A stretch of DNA of 64,000 nt from Dugong dugon (lineage: Eukaryota; Chordata; Mammalia; Sirenia; Dugongidae): the NCBI GenBank assembly GCA_030035585.1, contig CM057476.1:24350501-24414500 (forward strand), written 5' to 3'. The translations under genes were made by a program, and so were the position numbers. Every line of letters starts with the position of its first letter. The stretch's first letter is position 1. The notes below the pieces were generated by a model. It was not told the origin of the DNA. It ran no database searches and worked only from the letters and a program-made list of their open reading frames with translations. Positions 1 to 10,941 of this stretch are shown piece after piece.

Positions 1-149
1 CGTTGCTGTCGAGTCGATTCCGACTCATAGCAACTCTATAGAACAGAGTAGAATTGTCCCATAGGGTTTCCAAGGAGTGGCTGGGAGAGTCAAACTGCAG
101 ACCTTTTGTTTAGCAGCCAAGCTCTTAACCACTGTGCCACCAGGGCTCT
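1..149 (-). repeat. AfroSINE (tRNA-derived SINE), 3' part at window edge
   Basis: On the minus strand this reads as a tRNA-derived SINE. The A-box-like head (gtggcacagtggttaag) lies near 149 and the tail, with its gactcgacagcaacg end, lies near position 1. The same body recurs about ten times in the window (for example 6231, 16477 and 54746), which supports the family call. The element is cut by the window start, so its tail and any target-site duplication cannot be seen. Confidence 0.9.
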
Positions 150-176
150 CTCTCTCTCTTTATATATATATATAAT
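144..176. repeat. (CT)n/(TA)n microsatellite
   Basis: A run of CT dinucleotides grades into TA dinucleotides directly beside the head of the AfroSINE at the window start. Confidence 0.85.
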
Positions 177-573
177 TTATAAGCCAGTGCTTCTTGGGAT
201 TGGTAGCAGAGGTGGGACAAGGGAGACAAATGTGGGAGAGGAGGATCAGATGATCTGGGATATTTTGAAATTTATACATGCTCTTTCATTTTCTTTTGAG
301 ATATATACCTTGTTAGGTGGGTGAGCCTAGCTGTTTGATAATTACTGCTAGAGTGAGCCACTTTCTCAGTGCATTGTGTAAGTACTGTTTAGATGTTCAG
401 AGTATTGAAGTGGAATAACTATGGGTAACTACTGTTACAGATAAATACATACCAACTATCTATATGGCATTATGTTGTCATTTTAATGTGAAATTAATAA
501 ATTAACAGTTACTTTGTTAAAAAGGTGAAGTAAAACCAAATTGGACAAATAATTAAGTCTGAATAGGGAGGTA
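177..573. other. No gene or recognised repeat
   Basis: AT-rich sequence. The short frames here show no protein similarity that I recognise. Confidence 0.5.
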
Positions 574-614
574 GATGGATGGATGGATAGATAGGTAGGT
601 AGGTAGGTAGGTAG
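574..614. repeat. (GATG/GATA/GGTA)n microsatellite
   Basis: Tetranucleotide run drifting from gatg through gata to ggta. It abuts the tail of the RTE-tailed SINE on its right, so it may have grown from that SINE's simple-repeat tail. Confidence 0.85.
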
Positions 615-1047
615 CTGCCGTTGAGTTGACTCCAACTCATTGCAACCTTACATACAACAAAATGAAACATTGCCAGGGCCTGCATCATCCTCATGATCAC
701 TGGCATATTCGAGTCTATCGCTGTGCCGATCCATCTCACTGAGGGTTTCCCTCACCCTTGTTGGCTGTCTACTTCACCAAACATAATGTCCTCCTCTAGC
801 AATTGATCCCTCCTGATGCCAAGCAATGTTCCATCAAGCAAGGTAGACAATGTTCTGTTGTGATCTATGAAGTTTTCATTGGCTGATTTTTGGAAGTAGA
901 TTTCCAGGCCTTTCTTCCTACTCTGTTTTAGTCTGGAAGCTTAACTGAAACGTGTCCACTCTAGGTGACCTTGCTGGTATTTGAAATACCATAGCAACAG
1001 GCTAGACACCACAGTATGACAAAATGACAAACAAGTGGTGAAAGTCT
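604..1047 (-). repeat. SINE-like composite with a long RTE-derived tail
   Basis: Minus-strand element in two blocks. Bases 604-826 match the 3' end of the RTE LINEs in this window (compare 33063-33290). Bases 830-1047 match the body of the SINEs at 9772-10165 and 31261-31608, including caggtttcagtgg-type and dactaa-type stretches. The RTE tail is longer here (about 220 bases) than in the relatives. The tRNA-like head is absent, so it is 5'-truncated. The tail suggests mobilisation by the RTE machinery (inference from shared 3' ends). It may correspond to a named elephant SINE/RTE family, but I cannot confirm the name. Confidence 0.75.
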
Positions 1048-1130
1048 AAATAGTCCACATATTTGATGTGGCACATTCTAAGTTCTTTGTCGTTCATTTG
1101 ATTTCAACCTTTGTTTAAAAAAGTTTTTTT

Positions 1131-1875
1131 TTTAATTTTTACACTTAAAAAAATTGAGGTGAAATTTACATAACATAAAATTAACTGTATTAAAGTGAAC
1201 AATTTAGTGGCATTTAGTACATTAACGATGTTGTGCAACCACTGTCTCTATCTAGTTCCAAAATATTTTCATCACCCTAAAGGAATCACCGTAACCATTA
1301 AGCAGTTGCTCCCCCATTCCGTCCTCCCCACTGTCCCTGGCAAACACCAGTCTGCATTCTTTCTCTATGGATTTACCTATTCGGAAAATTTTATATAAAT
1401 GGAATCATACAATATGTGATCTTTTGCATTTGGCTTATTTCACTTAGCATAATGTTCTTGAAATTCATCCACGCTGTAGAATATATCAGTACTTTATTCC
1501 TTTTATGGCCTTGTGATATTCCATTGTATGTATGTATCACAATTTTTGAATCCATTCATGCATTGATAGACATTGGGCTGTTTCCACCTTTTCGCTGTAG
1601 TAAATAGTATTGCTGTGAATACACACATACATGTATGAGTCTCTGTTTTCAGTTCTTTTGGCTGTGTGCCTAGGAGTGGAATTGCTGTGTCATATGGTAG
1701 TTCTATGTTTAACTTTTTGAGGAACCTCCAAACTGTTTTCCATAGTGGCTGCACCATTTTACATTCCCTCCACCAATGTACAAGGGTTCCAGTTTCTCCA
1801 TATCCTCCCCAACACTTGATATTTTCCAGTTTTTTTTTTATTATAGCTACCCTAGTGGGTGTGAAGTGGTGCTTT
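1131..1875 (-). mobile_element. Old L1 (L1M-type) 3' end, first piece
   Basis: Antisense copy of the 3' UTR and ORF2 C-terminal coding region of an old mammalian L1. The minus strand at 1503-1757 still reads WKQPNVYQCMNGFKN-like ORF2 C-terminal sequence with many changes. The element is interrupted by a young L1 3' UTR (1876-2507), continues for about 50 bases, is interrupted again by an AfroSINE (2560-2766), and ends near 2835. Confidence 0.85.
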
Positions 1876-2507
1876 CTTTTCTTTTTTTTTTTAATTGTAC
1901 TTCAGATGAAGGTTTACAGAACAAACTAGCTTCTCATTAAACAGTTAGTATACATATTGTTTTGTGACTTTGGTTACCAGCCCCACAACCTGTCAACACT
2001 CTCCCTTCTTGACCTCGGGTTCCCTATTACCAGCTTTCCTGTCCCTTTCTGCCTTCTAGTCCTTGCCCCTGGGCTAGTGTGCCCCTTTAGTCTCGTTTTG
2101 TTTTATGGGCCTATATAATCTTTGGCTGAAGGGTGAACCTCAGGAGTGACTTCATTACTAAGCTAAAAGGGTGTCCGGGGACCATACTCTCAGGGTTTCT
2201 CCAGTCTCTGTCAGGCCAGTAAGTATGGTCTTTTTTTGTGAATTAGAATTTTGTTCTACATTTTTCTCCAGCTCTGTCTGGGACCGTCTATTGTGATCTC
2301 TGTCAGAGTGGTTGGTGGTGGTAGCCGGGCACCATCTAGTTGTACTGGACTCCGTCTGGTGCAGGCTGTAGTAGTCGTGGTCCATTAGCCCTTTGGACTA
2401 ATCTTTCCCTTGTGTCTTTAGTTTTCTTCATTCTCCCTTGCTCCCGATGGGGTAAGACCAGTGGAGTATCTTAGATGGCCCCTCAGAAGTTTTTAAGACC
2501 TCAGACA
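1876..2507 (-). mobile_element. Young L1, 5'-truncated, 3' UTR only
   Basis: Antisense L1 3' UTR: a T-rich tract (the element's poly(A)) is followed by the family's terminal sequence near 1892. The insertion is flanked by a near-perfect target-site duplication, tgaagtggtgcttt at 1862-1875 and tgaagtgatgcttt at 2508-2521, with one mismatch. Only about 630 bases of 3' UTR were copied. It sits inside an old L1 and so is younger than it. Confidence 0.9.
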
Positions 2508-2559
2508 TGAAGTGATGCTTTATTGTGGGGTTGATTTGCATTTCCCTAATGGCTAACGG
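2508..2559 (-). mobile_element. Old L1, second piece
   Basis: Continuation of the old L1 at 1131-1875 after the young L1 insertion. It carries the right-hand copy of that insertion's target site and the left-hand target site (2547-2559) of the following AfroSINE. Confidence 0.8.
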
Positions 2560-2766
2560 AAGAACCCTGGTTGCACAGGGTTTAAGTGCTCAGATGAGAA
2601 CTGAAAGGTCTGTGGTTTGAACCCACTAGCTGCTACACAGGAGAAAGATGTGACAATCTGCTTCTGTAAAGATTTACAGCCTTGGAAAGTTTATGGGAAA
2701 ATTCTACTCTTGTCATATAGAGTCGCTGTGAGGTGGAATCAGCTCGACGGCAGCGGGTGTTTTTGT
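2560..2766 (+). repeat. AfroSINE
   Basis: Plus-strand tRNA-derived SINE. A degenerate head (gaaccctggttgcacag) and a B-box-like ggtttgaaccc are present, and the body ends in a gctcgacggcagcgg tail. Target-site duplication is taatggctaacgg (2547-2559) and taatggctaatgg (2767-2779), one mismatch. It is inserted in the old L1. Confidence 0.92.
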
Positions 2767-2835
2767 TAATGGCTAATGGTGTTTAGCATCTTTTCATGTG
2801 CATGTTGGCCATTTGTATATCTTCTTTGGCTCAGG
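2767..2835 (-). mobile_element. Old L1, third piece
   Basis: Continues the antisense ORF2 3' region after the AfroSINE, including the stretch that reads on the minus strand as the reverse complement of catttgtatatcttcttt. Similarity fades near 2835. Confidence 0.7.
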
Positions 2836-2941
2836 CTTTGGTTTTGCTGATAAGAGTTGTTAAATATTTTAATTCACAAAAGTATATAATAGCAAAGCAA
2901 TCACTTCAATCCAAAATTCCATTTGTATTGCCAGGAATTAC

Positions 2942-3442
2942 TTGCCTTATGTGGAGGTTGCCAAAAATGAAATAAAAAACATAAACGTCAGTATCTTAGG
3001 AATTTGTGAGCTGAAGTGGACCGGTATTGGCCATTTTGAATCGGACAGTCATATGGTCTACTATGCTGGGAATAACAAATTAAAGAGGAATGGCGTCACA
3101 TTCATCATCCAAAAGAACATCTCAAGCTCTATCCTGAAGTACAACGCTGTCAGTGATAGGATAATATCCATATGCTTACAAGGAAGACCAGTTAATACTG
3201 TTATTCAGATTTACACACCAACCACTAAAGCTAAAGATGAGGAAATTGAAATTTTTAACCAACTTCTGCAGTCTGAAATTGATCAAACATGCAATCAATA
3301 TGCATTGATAATTACTGGTGATTGGAATGGGAAAGTTGGAAACAAGGAAGAAACAGTGGTTGGAAAATATGGCCTTGGTGATAAAAATGACACCAGAGAT
3401 CGCATGATAGAATTTTGCAAATACCTTTTTTCAACAACATAA
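2942..3442 (+). pseudogene. RTE endonuclease domain fragment (166 codons)
   Basis: Open for 166 codons. The start contains VSILGICELKWTGIGHF, matching the APE-type endonuclease of BovB/RTE elements (family knowledge). It continues through VIQIYTPTTKAKDEEIE and ITGDWNGKVGNKE, which is the GDWN catalytic block. It ends at a stop where the protein should continue toward the DQIDY and SDH blocks. Further endonuclease-like sequence follows in other frames up to about 3640. The first methionine is not a trustworthy start because the element's upstream part is diverged. Confidence 0.85.
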
Positions 3443-3927
3443 ACAGCGACTATACACGTAGACTTTGCCAGTTGGAATACAGAGGAATCAAATAGACTAC
3501 ATCTGTGGAAAGAGACAATAGAAAAGCTCAATGTCATCAATCAGAACAAGGCAAGAGGTCGACTCTGGAACAGACCATCAATTGCTCACATACAAGTTGA
3601 AGTTGAAGATGAAGAAAAGTAGAACAGGTCCACCCGAAGTATGACCTTGAGTATATCCCACCTGAATTTAAGATCATCTCAAGAATAGATTTGATGCATT
3701 GAACACTAATGACTGAAGACCAGATGAGTTGTGAAATGACATCAACGACATCATACATGAAGAAAGCAAGAAGTCATTGAAAAGACAGGAAAGAAAGAGA
3801 AGACCAAAATGGATGTCAGAAGAGACTCTGAAGCTTGCTGGTGAACGTAGAGTAGCTAAAGCAAAAGGAGGAAATGATGGAGTAAGAGCTGAGCAAAAGA
3901 TTTCAAAGGGTGGCCTGAGAAGAGAAG

Positions 3928-4287
3928 GTGAAGTATTATAATGAAATGTGCAAAGATCTGGAATTGGAAAACCAAAAGGGAAGAACACACTCGGCATTTC
4001 TTAAGCTGAAAGAAGTGAAGAAAAAATTCAAACCTCAAGTTGTGATATTGAAGGATTCTAGGGGGAAAATATTGAACGATGCAGGAAGTATCAAAAACAG
4101 ATGGAAGAAATATACAGAATCACTGTGCCAAAAAGAATTGATTGACGTTAAAGCATTTCAGGAGGTAGAATATGGTCAAGAACTGATGGTATTGAAGGAA
4201 GAAGTCCAAGCTGCACTGAAGGCATTGGTGAAAAACAAGGCTCCAGGAATTGATGGAATAGCAGTTGAGATGTTTCAACAGATGTAG
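3928..4287 (+). pseudogene. RTE linker and N-terminal RT fragment
   Basis: A 119-codon fragment. The lysine-rich linker ends in KALVKNKAPGIDGIAVEMFQ, the APGxDGI block that opens the reverse transcriptase domain in non-LTR elements. A stop follows directly, and the next RT block (WKRSIFVPIPKKGD-like) continues near 4347 in another frame. Confidence 0.85.
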
Positions 4288-4727
4288 TGCTGGAAGCGCT
4301 CACTTGTCTATACCAAGAAATTTGGTAGACAGTTACCTGGCTATAACTGGAAGAGATCCATATTTGTACCTATTCCAAAGAAAGGTGATCCAACAGAATG
4401 CAGAAATTATTGAACAGTGTTATTAATATACATGCAAGTAAAATTTTGCTGAAGATCATTCAAAAGCAGTTGTAGTAAGTACATTGACAGGGAACTGCCA
4501 GAAATTCAAGCTGGATTCAGAAGAGGATGTGGGACAAGGGGTAGCATTGCTGACGTTAGATGGATCTTGGCTGAAAGCAGGTAATACCAGAAAGATGTTT
4601 ACCTGTGTTTTATTGACTATGCAAATGCATTAGACGGTGCGGATCATACCAAATTATAGATAACATCACAAAGAATGAGAATTCCAGAACACTTAACTGT
4701 TCTCATGCAGAACCTGTACATAGACTC

Positions 4728-5063
4728 GTGAGGCAGTTGTTGAAACAGAACAAGCGGATACTGCATGGTGTGCGTCAGGGTTGTATCCTTTCACCATACT
4801 TATTCAGTCTGTATGCTGAACAAATAATCCGAGAAGCTGGACTAAATGAAGAAGTTGGCATCAGGATTGGGGGAAGACTTATTAATGACCTGCTTTATGT
4901 AGGTGACATAACCTTGCTTGCTGAAATGAAGACACTTGAAGCACTTGCTGGTGAAGATCAAAGACTACAGCCTTCAGTATGGATTAAAGCTCAACATAAA
5001 GAAATCAGAAATCCTCACAACTGGACCAATAAGCTACATCATGATAAACTGAGAAAATATTGA
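4728..5063 (+). pseudogene. RTE reverse transcriptase core fragment with mutated catalytic box
   Basis: 111 codons carrying ILHGVRQGCILSPYLFSLY (RT block before the active site) and then LLYVGDITLLAE where a functional element has YADD. The change to YVGD removes one of the two essential aspartates, so this copy is catalytically dead even apart from its frameshifts. Confidence 0.88.
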
Positions 5064-5336
5064 CATTGTCAAGGATTTCATTTTACTTGGTTCCACAACC
5101 AATGCCCGTGGAAGCAGCAGTTGAGAACTCTAACGACACATTGCATTGGGCCAGTCTGCTGCAAAAGACCTCTTTAAAGTGTTAAAAAGCAAAGATGTCA
5201 CTTTAAGGACTAAAGCGTGCCTGACCCATGCCATGGTTTGTTTTCCATCGCCTCATATGCATGTGAAAGCTGGACAATGAATAAGGAAGACCGAAGAAGA
5301 ATTGATGCCTTTGAATTATTGAATTGATGAAGAATA

Positions 5337-5669
5337 TTGAGTATAACATGGACTGATGGAGGAACAAACAGACCTGTCTTGGAAGAAGTACAGCCAGGAT
5401 GCTGTTTAGAGGCAAAGATGGCGAGATTTCGTCTCACATACTTTAGACATGTTATTGGGAGGGATCAGTCTCTGGAGAAGGACATCATGCTTGGTAAAGT
5501 AGAGGGTCAGCGAAAAAGAGGAAGATGCTCAACGAGATGGATTGACACAGTGGCTGCAATAATGGGCTCAAGCATAACAATGATTGTGAGGATGGCGCAG
5601 GACCCGGCAGTGTTTTGTTGTTTTGTACATAGGGTTGCTATGAGTCAGAACCAAGTCGATGGCACCTAA
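5337..5669 (+). pseudogene. RTE C-terminal domain fragment
   Basis: 110 codons reading through the region after the RT: MLGKVEGQRKRGRCSTRWID, then TVAAIMGSSITMIVRMAQD, ending VAMSQNQVDGT at the 3' end of the element. The same C-terminal sequence appears in the minus-strand copies at 10425-10748 and 51815-52075. This is the piece most often retained because copies are 5'-truncated. Confidence 0.85.
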
Positions 5670-5676
5670 CAACAAC

Positions 5677-6230
5677 ATATCAAAGAATCTCAGAATTTTT
5701 TAAGGCTATTGATTTAAATTCATCTTATTTCCTCTACCCACAAGTCCATAAAGTTATGTTTAGCTAGATTACAGCATTGTTGATGCTGTCCTCATTATTA
5801 AGAAAAGGATGATAAATACATATTTCAAATTTTAGGTCATTGAGCAAAACGTTTCTTTGAAAAGATTTCTCTCTTTTCTTGAAACACTTGAAAAGCCTTC
5901 CTCTGATAAAGTGATTGATTTTCATATCAGAAAGCATGACTTCTTTGGGGTTTTTGGGGAATCTTTGACAATAAGGTTTTTGTGCTGATTGTTCAGGTAT
6001 TGTTTCTCAGTTCCAAACCTTCCCTTGTATGTACGCTGCTTTGTAACACTGGCCTTGGGACTCTAAAGACTACATTCCTTTTTTTGCCGGTTCCTCCCTG
6101 TTAGGTTCTGCCAATGTTAGGTGCTACAAGCATACTGGAGTTCAGGAAGTGGGAGAAGGTCCATGCTCATTCTTGTTTGCTTGCTGTTTGTTGGTGTTGT
6201 TCCAGTAATAATACTTCACTTTGGCAATGG
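5677..6230. other. No gene or recognised repeat
   Basis: Mixed-composition sequence between the RTE and two AfroSINEs. I see no coding similarity. Confidence 0.5.
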
Positions 6231-6392
6231 GGAGCCCTGGTGGTGCAGTGGTTAACAGCTCGGCTGCTAGGCAAAATGTTGGCAGTTTGAATCTATCAGC
6301 TGCTCCTTGGAAACCCTGTAGGACAGTTCTGCTCTCTCCTATAGGATTGCTATGAGTCGGAATCTACTTGACGGCAATGGGTTTGGTTTTTC
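6231..6392 (+). repeat. AfroSINE
   Basis: Well-preserved plus-strand copy: ggagccctggtggtgcagtg head and gtttggtttttc tail. It is the left member of a pair separated by about 12 bases. Confidence 0.94.
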
Positions 6393-6404
6393 TGTTGGCA
6401 GTAG

Positions 6405-6572
6405 AGAGCACTGGTGGCGCAGCAGATAAGAGCTCAGCTGCTAACCAAAAGGTCGGTAGTTCGAATCCACCAGCTGCTCTTTGGAAATCCTTTGGGGCAG
6501 TTCTACTCTACCGTATAGGGTTGCTGTGAGTTGGAATCAACTCGTTGGCAATGGGTTTGGTTTGGTTGGGTT
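6405..6572 (+). repeat. AfroSINE, second of a tandem pair
   Basis: Head agcactggtggcgcagcag, B-box-like ggtagttcgaatcc, and tail gggtttggtttggttggg. It has the same orientation as the copy just to the left. The two were probably separate insertions into a shared T-rich target (inference). Confidence 0.94.
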
Positions 6573-7015
6573 TAGACAGTGGCAATTGGTTCAAGTCTCT
6601 GTTTTTTTCAACATTTCTGAAACTCACCTTAAGTTGCCCTCTCAGGTATACTACACCATTAAGTCTTTATGACAGGGTCTCTCAAACTCATCTTTACATA
6701 TCATAAACATAAAATAACTTATCTTGCTCAAACATGTATACCTCTATAATGCATCTATAATGGAGAAGTTGAAAGCATTCATCATAAGCGTAAATACAAA
6801 ATAGTTGGTGCTATTAATGTCTTCTATGAAGCCTTTTTTAATTAGCTTGAAAGTAGGCAGCTATATTTTTTATTTCTCTTCTCCAGGTACTCTATTTCCA
6901 TTACAAAATTTTGACTAATTACTTATATTTATTAGGTGTTCTTAAGTACTGTATTTACTCAGTATTTTAAAGGTGATCTAAGTGTTTAACTCACCCTTTT
7001 GTATGAGTATACATT
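6573..7015. other. No gene or recognised repeat
   Basis: AT-rich sequence. Nothing recognised apart from its ending at the LTR insertion site. Confidence 0.5.
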
Positions 7016-7538
7016 TGTCTTAGTTATCTAGTGGGGCTAGAACAGAAATACCACACCTGGGTGGCTTTAACAAACAAAAGTTTATTCTCTCACAATTTAG
7101 TAGGGTAGAAGTCTGAATTCAGGATAACAGCTCCAGGGAAAGGCTTTCTCTCTATTGGCTCTGGGTGAAGATCCTTGTACATAAGTCTTCCCCTGGTCTA
7201 GGAACTTCTTAGTGCAGGGACCCCAGGTCCAAAGGACATGCTCTGCTCCTAGCTCTTCTTGCTTGGTGGTAATGAGGTCCCTTTCCTCTCTGCTCACTTC
7301 TATCTTTTATATTTTAAAAGAAATTGACTCAAGATTAAACCTAATCCTGTAGATTGTGTTCTGCCTAATTAACATAACTGTGTTTAATCTTGCCTCATTA
7401 ACGTCATAGAGGTTGGGATTTACAACACATAGGATAATTACATCAGACCACAAAATAGAAGGTAATTACACAATACTGGTCATCATGGCCTAGCCAAGTT
7501 GACACACATTTTTGGGGGACACAATTTAATCCATAACA
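7016..7538 (-). mobile_element. MaLR-like solo LTR, subtype A
   Basis: On the minus strand it starts tgttatggattaaattg and ends ctagataactaagaca, giving the TG...CA ends of an LTR. An AATAAA signal lies in its 3' part. Left and right flanks acatt (7011-7015) and gcatt (7539-7543) form a probable 5-bp duplication with one mismatch. Four related copies lie at 14061, 18551, 38068 and 49097. The ends resemble the MST/MLT class of MaLR LTRs; the exact family name is uncertain. Copies at 7016, 18551 and 38068 share one middle section. Confidence 0.88.
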
Positions 7539-7554
7539 GCATTTTAATGATTCA

Positions 7555-8035
7555 TTCAGGCATTCCTTAAATATTTGAGTATCCCATATTGATAGTCATT
7601 GTGTTAGGTACTAGGAATATAATGATATGTAATATAGACATGATAACTACCTTCAAGGAACATGTTGACTGGTAGGACAGATAAATATTGTGCAATTACA
7701 AAGCTAATGATTAATGATAGAAAGACAAGATATTCCATGAGCATATGGAGAGGGAATGAAACATAGTTAATGTAGTGGGATGATTCAGGGAAAGCCTCTC
7801 TGAAGTGATATTTAAGACAAGACTTAAAGAATGAGTAAAGGTTAGCTGATGTGAGAAGGAGAGGTTATGAAAGGGCATTCCAGGCTAAGCTTTGAAAGAG
7901 TGTCGGAAAACAGTGGTCCCAGAGGAGGCAGGAACCATATCAAGATCGGTTTTGTAACTCATGTTAAATAGATTGGCCTTTATCTAAAGGCAATGAGAAA
8001 CCACTGAGAGGTTTTTAGCAGAGGAATGACATTAT
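7555..8035 (+). repeat. Ancient L2-like interspersed repeat
   Basis: Contains phrases typical of an old mammalian-wide repeat usually annotated as L2, such as gcattccaggctaagc and the aggaatgacatta end. It is strongly diverged. It is followed directly by a second copy of the same kind of sequence, so this looks like two overlapping segments. The family call is from memory and tentative. Confidence 0.55.
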
Positions 8036-9444
8036 ATTTATTAAGTACCTCCTGCATATGAGGTGCTGTTCTAGGCACTGGGGATATAATGGTGAACATG
8101 GCAAAGTCCCTGTCCCCTGGAATTTGCATTCTGATGCAGGAAACAGACAATAAACAAATAAATACACAGTATTATTTCAGGTAATGGTAAGTTCTGTAGA
8201 AGAAACAAAGTATGGTAAGGAGATAGAAAATGAAGAGGAGGTAGGTATTTAAGATTAATTGGTCAGGAAAGTTCACCCTAAGCAGGTTATCTGAGAAGGT
8301 GACATTTGAGCAGAGACCCGAATGAAGTAAGGAAGAGAGTCGTATGAAGACGTGGGGAAAGAGTATTCCAGAAAGAGAGAACAGACAGTGAAAAGAACCT
8401 GGGTGGGAATGAGCTTCATCTATTGGAGGACCTGCGGGAAGGGCAGTATAGCTAGAACTTTGTGAGTGAGGAGAAGAGAGGTAAGGGATGAGGTCAGAGA
8501 GATAGGCAGGGCCTAGATTGTAGGGCTTTGTGAGCCATGATAAGGAGTTGATTTTATTTTAAATATGATGAAAAGTCTTTAGGTTTTGAGCAGGAGAGTA
8601 ATGTGATTTGATTTATGGTGTGTAAAGGTCAGTCTGGCAGCTGGTAGAGAACAAAGTATAAAGAGTGAGACTTGGAAGTAGGAGGACCAGTTAAGAGGCA
8701 GTTGTCACAATCCAGGAAGGACATGATGACTTGGATATGAGTGGTAGCTGTGGTGGTGGTAAAAAGTTGGATTCAGGATGTATTTTGCAAAGAAACCTGA
8801 TAGCATTTGATGAGGTTATTTCAAAGTGGATTGTGAGGCAAAGAGAAGAGTCAAGGGTGACTGCTAGGTTTTTGGCTTGTGTAACTGGGTAAATGTTGAT
8901 GCCAGTTTTGAGATGGGAAGTTTTGAAGGAAAAAGAGATTTTGTTTTGGATGGGGACAGTATAAAATCAATACTTCTGTTTTTGCCTTGTTAAATTTTAG
9001 ATTTCTCATAGACATCCAAGTGGAGATGGTAAGTAGGTATCTGGTCTCATGGAATGGTAATTAAAACCATAAGACTTGATGAGATCCTTAGGGAATGTAT
9101 ATACCAAAGAGAGATGACCTGAGGACTGAGCCCTGTGGCATTTCAACATTTGTAATTTGGGAAGAGGTGGGCAAAACTAGCAAAGGAGCCTGAGGAGGTA
9201 GGAACAGCCAATGAGATAAGAGAAAAACCTGGAATATATGATATCCTACAAGTTAAGTGAGGGAAGGAATGATCCACGGTATCAAACACAAGATGTGTCT
9301 TGAAGAAAGACCACTTTTGTTATGGTATGGATGATAGAATACAGAGAAGCAAGACTGGAGGTGGGGAAATAGAATGCTGTGGCACCAACCAGAGGAGAGT
9401 GCCTTAGGCTGAGGTAGGGCAATTGAAATTGAGAGTGGTAGGCA
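8036..9444 (+). repeat. Ancient L2-like repeat, longer second segment
   Basis: Begins at a stretch with ggcactggggatataatgg, then continues over about 1.4 kb through tctgagaaggtgacatttg, gaggtcagagagataggcag, gacatccaagtggagatgg and gaggactgagccctgtggc. These are landmarks of one long ancient mammalian repeat. A weaker copy of the same family appears at 61308-62055. No open frame of note. Confidence 0.6.
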
Positions 9445-9771
9445 AATTCAAGAGGCAGAATTAACAAACTTGTTAATTGGGTATGAAGTGAATATTATGG
9501 GTCTTAGGTTTAATTTTTTTAGAAGATTGAACTTTAAAAGCTAAAGTAATCAAACAAGCAAAAAACTGAAGTTACTGTGGCTGAGGTTCTTTTGGATACT
9601 TTGGAGGCTGAAGTTTTTAATATTATTTAAACACATATTGATCAAGATTATACAAGTCTGGCTAAATCAAACTATTAATAACATTTTAACCAACATTTTG
9701 AATTGGGGATATCAATTGATCTTTATAGGAAAAAATGGAAGCTTAAGTCTAGAGAATAGTATTTTTTTATT
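9445..9771. other. No gene or recognised repeat
   Basis: AT-rich. The short frame at 9638-9934 runs into the SINE at 9772 and has no similarity that I recognise. Confidence 0.5.
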
Positions 9772-10165
9772 GTTAGTTGCCGTTGAGTCAGCTCCGACTC
9801 ATGGCAACCCTTTGTACAACAGAATGAAACTTTGCCCTTCCTCTGCCCTCTTCATTATTGTTGTATGCTTGAGTCCATTTTTGCAGGTATGGTGTATTTC
9901 GAGTGCCATGCAACCTAGAGAGCTCATCTGCTAGCACTATATCAGACAACATTCTGTTGTGGTCCATAGGGTTTTCATGGGCTAATTTTTGGAAGGAGAT
10001 CACTAGGCCTGTTTTCTTAGTCTGTATTAGTCTGGAAGCTCCACTGAAACCTGTCCAACCATGGATGACTCTGCTGGTGTTAGAAATACTGGTGGCAGAG
10101 CTTTTAACATCATAGCAACACACAAGCCACCACAGTATGACAAACTGCCAGATGGGTGGTGGAGT
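9772..10165 (-). repeat. RTE-tailed SINE, 5'-truncated
   Basis: Read on the minus strand, a body with caggtttcagtggagc and aaaccctatggaccacaac-type blocks is followed by a short RTE tail ending in agtcggagctgactcaacgg and aactaacaat. It is the same family as 31261-31608, which still has its tRNA-like head; here the head is missing. Confidence 0.82.
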
Positions 10166-10254
10166 ATCTTCATAGTGTGGAGGAAAATCTTTGTTGACAT
10201 AGTGTTGTGTATTTAGCCAAAGTATCTCTTAAGACTGAGGAAGAAATACTTTTT

Positions 10255-10394
10255 TTTTATAAACTAAAACTTGAATAGACATTTCTCCAAAGCGGATATA
10301 CAAGTGGCCAATAAGCACACGAAAAGATGCTCAACATCAATAAGTATTAGAGAAATGCAAATTAAAGCCACAGTGATATACCATTTTGCAGCCA
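10255..10394 (+). mobile_element. Old L1 ORF2 region, left part of a split element
   Basis: Plus-strand remnant of L1 ORF2 3' coding sequence (catttctccaaagcggatat ... gagaaatgcaaattaaagcc). The same element resumes at 14764 beyond the RTE, L1, LTR and SINE nest and runs to its 3' end near 15330. Confidence 0.85.
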
Positions 10395-10941
10395 CTGTTG
10401 TTGTAAGGCGCCCTTGAGTTGGTTTCAACTTATAGCGACCCTGTGTACAAGAGAACAAAACACCGCCTGGTCCTGTGCCATCCTCACAATCGTTATGCTT
10501 GAGCCCATTGTTGCAGCCACTGTATCAATCCGTTTTGCTGAGAGTCTTCCTCTCTTTTGCTGACCCTCTACTTTACCAAACATGATGTCCTCCAGGGAAT
10601 AGTCCCTTCTGTAACATGTCCAAAGTATGTGAGATGAAGTCTCGCCATCCCTGCCTCTAAGGAACATACTGGCTGTACTTCTTCCAAGATAGATTTGTTT
10701 GTTTTTCTGGTAGTCCACAGTATATTCAGTATTCTTCGCCAACACCATAATTCAAAGGCATCAGTTCTTCTTCTGTCTTCCTTATTCATTGTCCAGCTTT
10801 CACATGCATATGAGGCGATTGAAAACACCATGGTGTGGGTCAGGTGCACTTTAGTCCTTAAAGTGACATCTTTGCTTTTTAACACTTTAACGAGGTCTTT
10901 TGCAGCAGATTTTCCCAAAGCAATACATTGTTTGATTTCTT
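10395..10941 (-). mobile_element. RTE LINE 3' half, left part
   Basis: Minus-strand RTE. Coding remnants at 10425-10748 and 10568-11041 read LFGKVEGQQKRGRLS-like and RNEEDRRRTDAFELWCWRR-like C-terminal blocks. The element is split by an L1 at 10942 and continues at 13779-14055. It carries the left copy of the L1 target site, acattgtttgatttctt, at 10925-10941. Confidence 0.92.

Larger units (their letters stand above)
2930..5676 (+). mobile_element. RTE-clade (BovB-like) LINE, nearly complete but decayed
   Basis: Plus-strand non-LTR retrotransposon of the RTE clade. Pieces appear in the canonical order: AP-type endonuclease (2942-3442), linker and first reverse transcriptase blocks (3928-4287), central RT with the GVRQGCILSP block and a mutated catalytic box (4728-5063), then the C-terminal domain (5337-5669). 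The element ends in caagtcgatggcacc followed by a taacaacaaca tail, the usual RTE short-repeat end rather than poly(A). Several frameshifts and stops separate the pieces, so it cannot encode the single protein typical of the clade. Its 3' end is the same as the tail of the SINEs at 604, 9772 and 31261. Confidence 0.93.
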
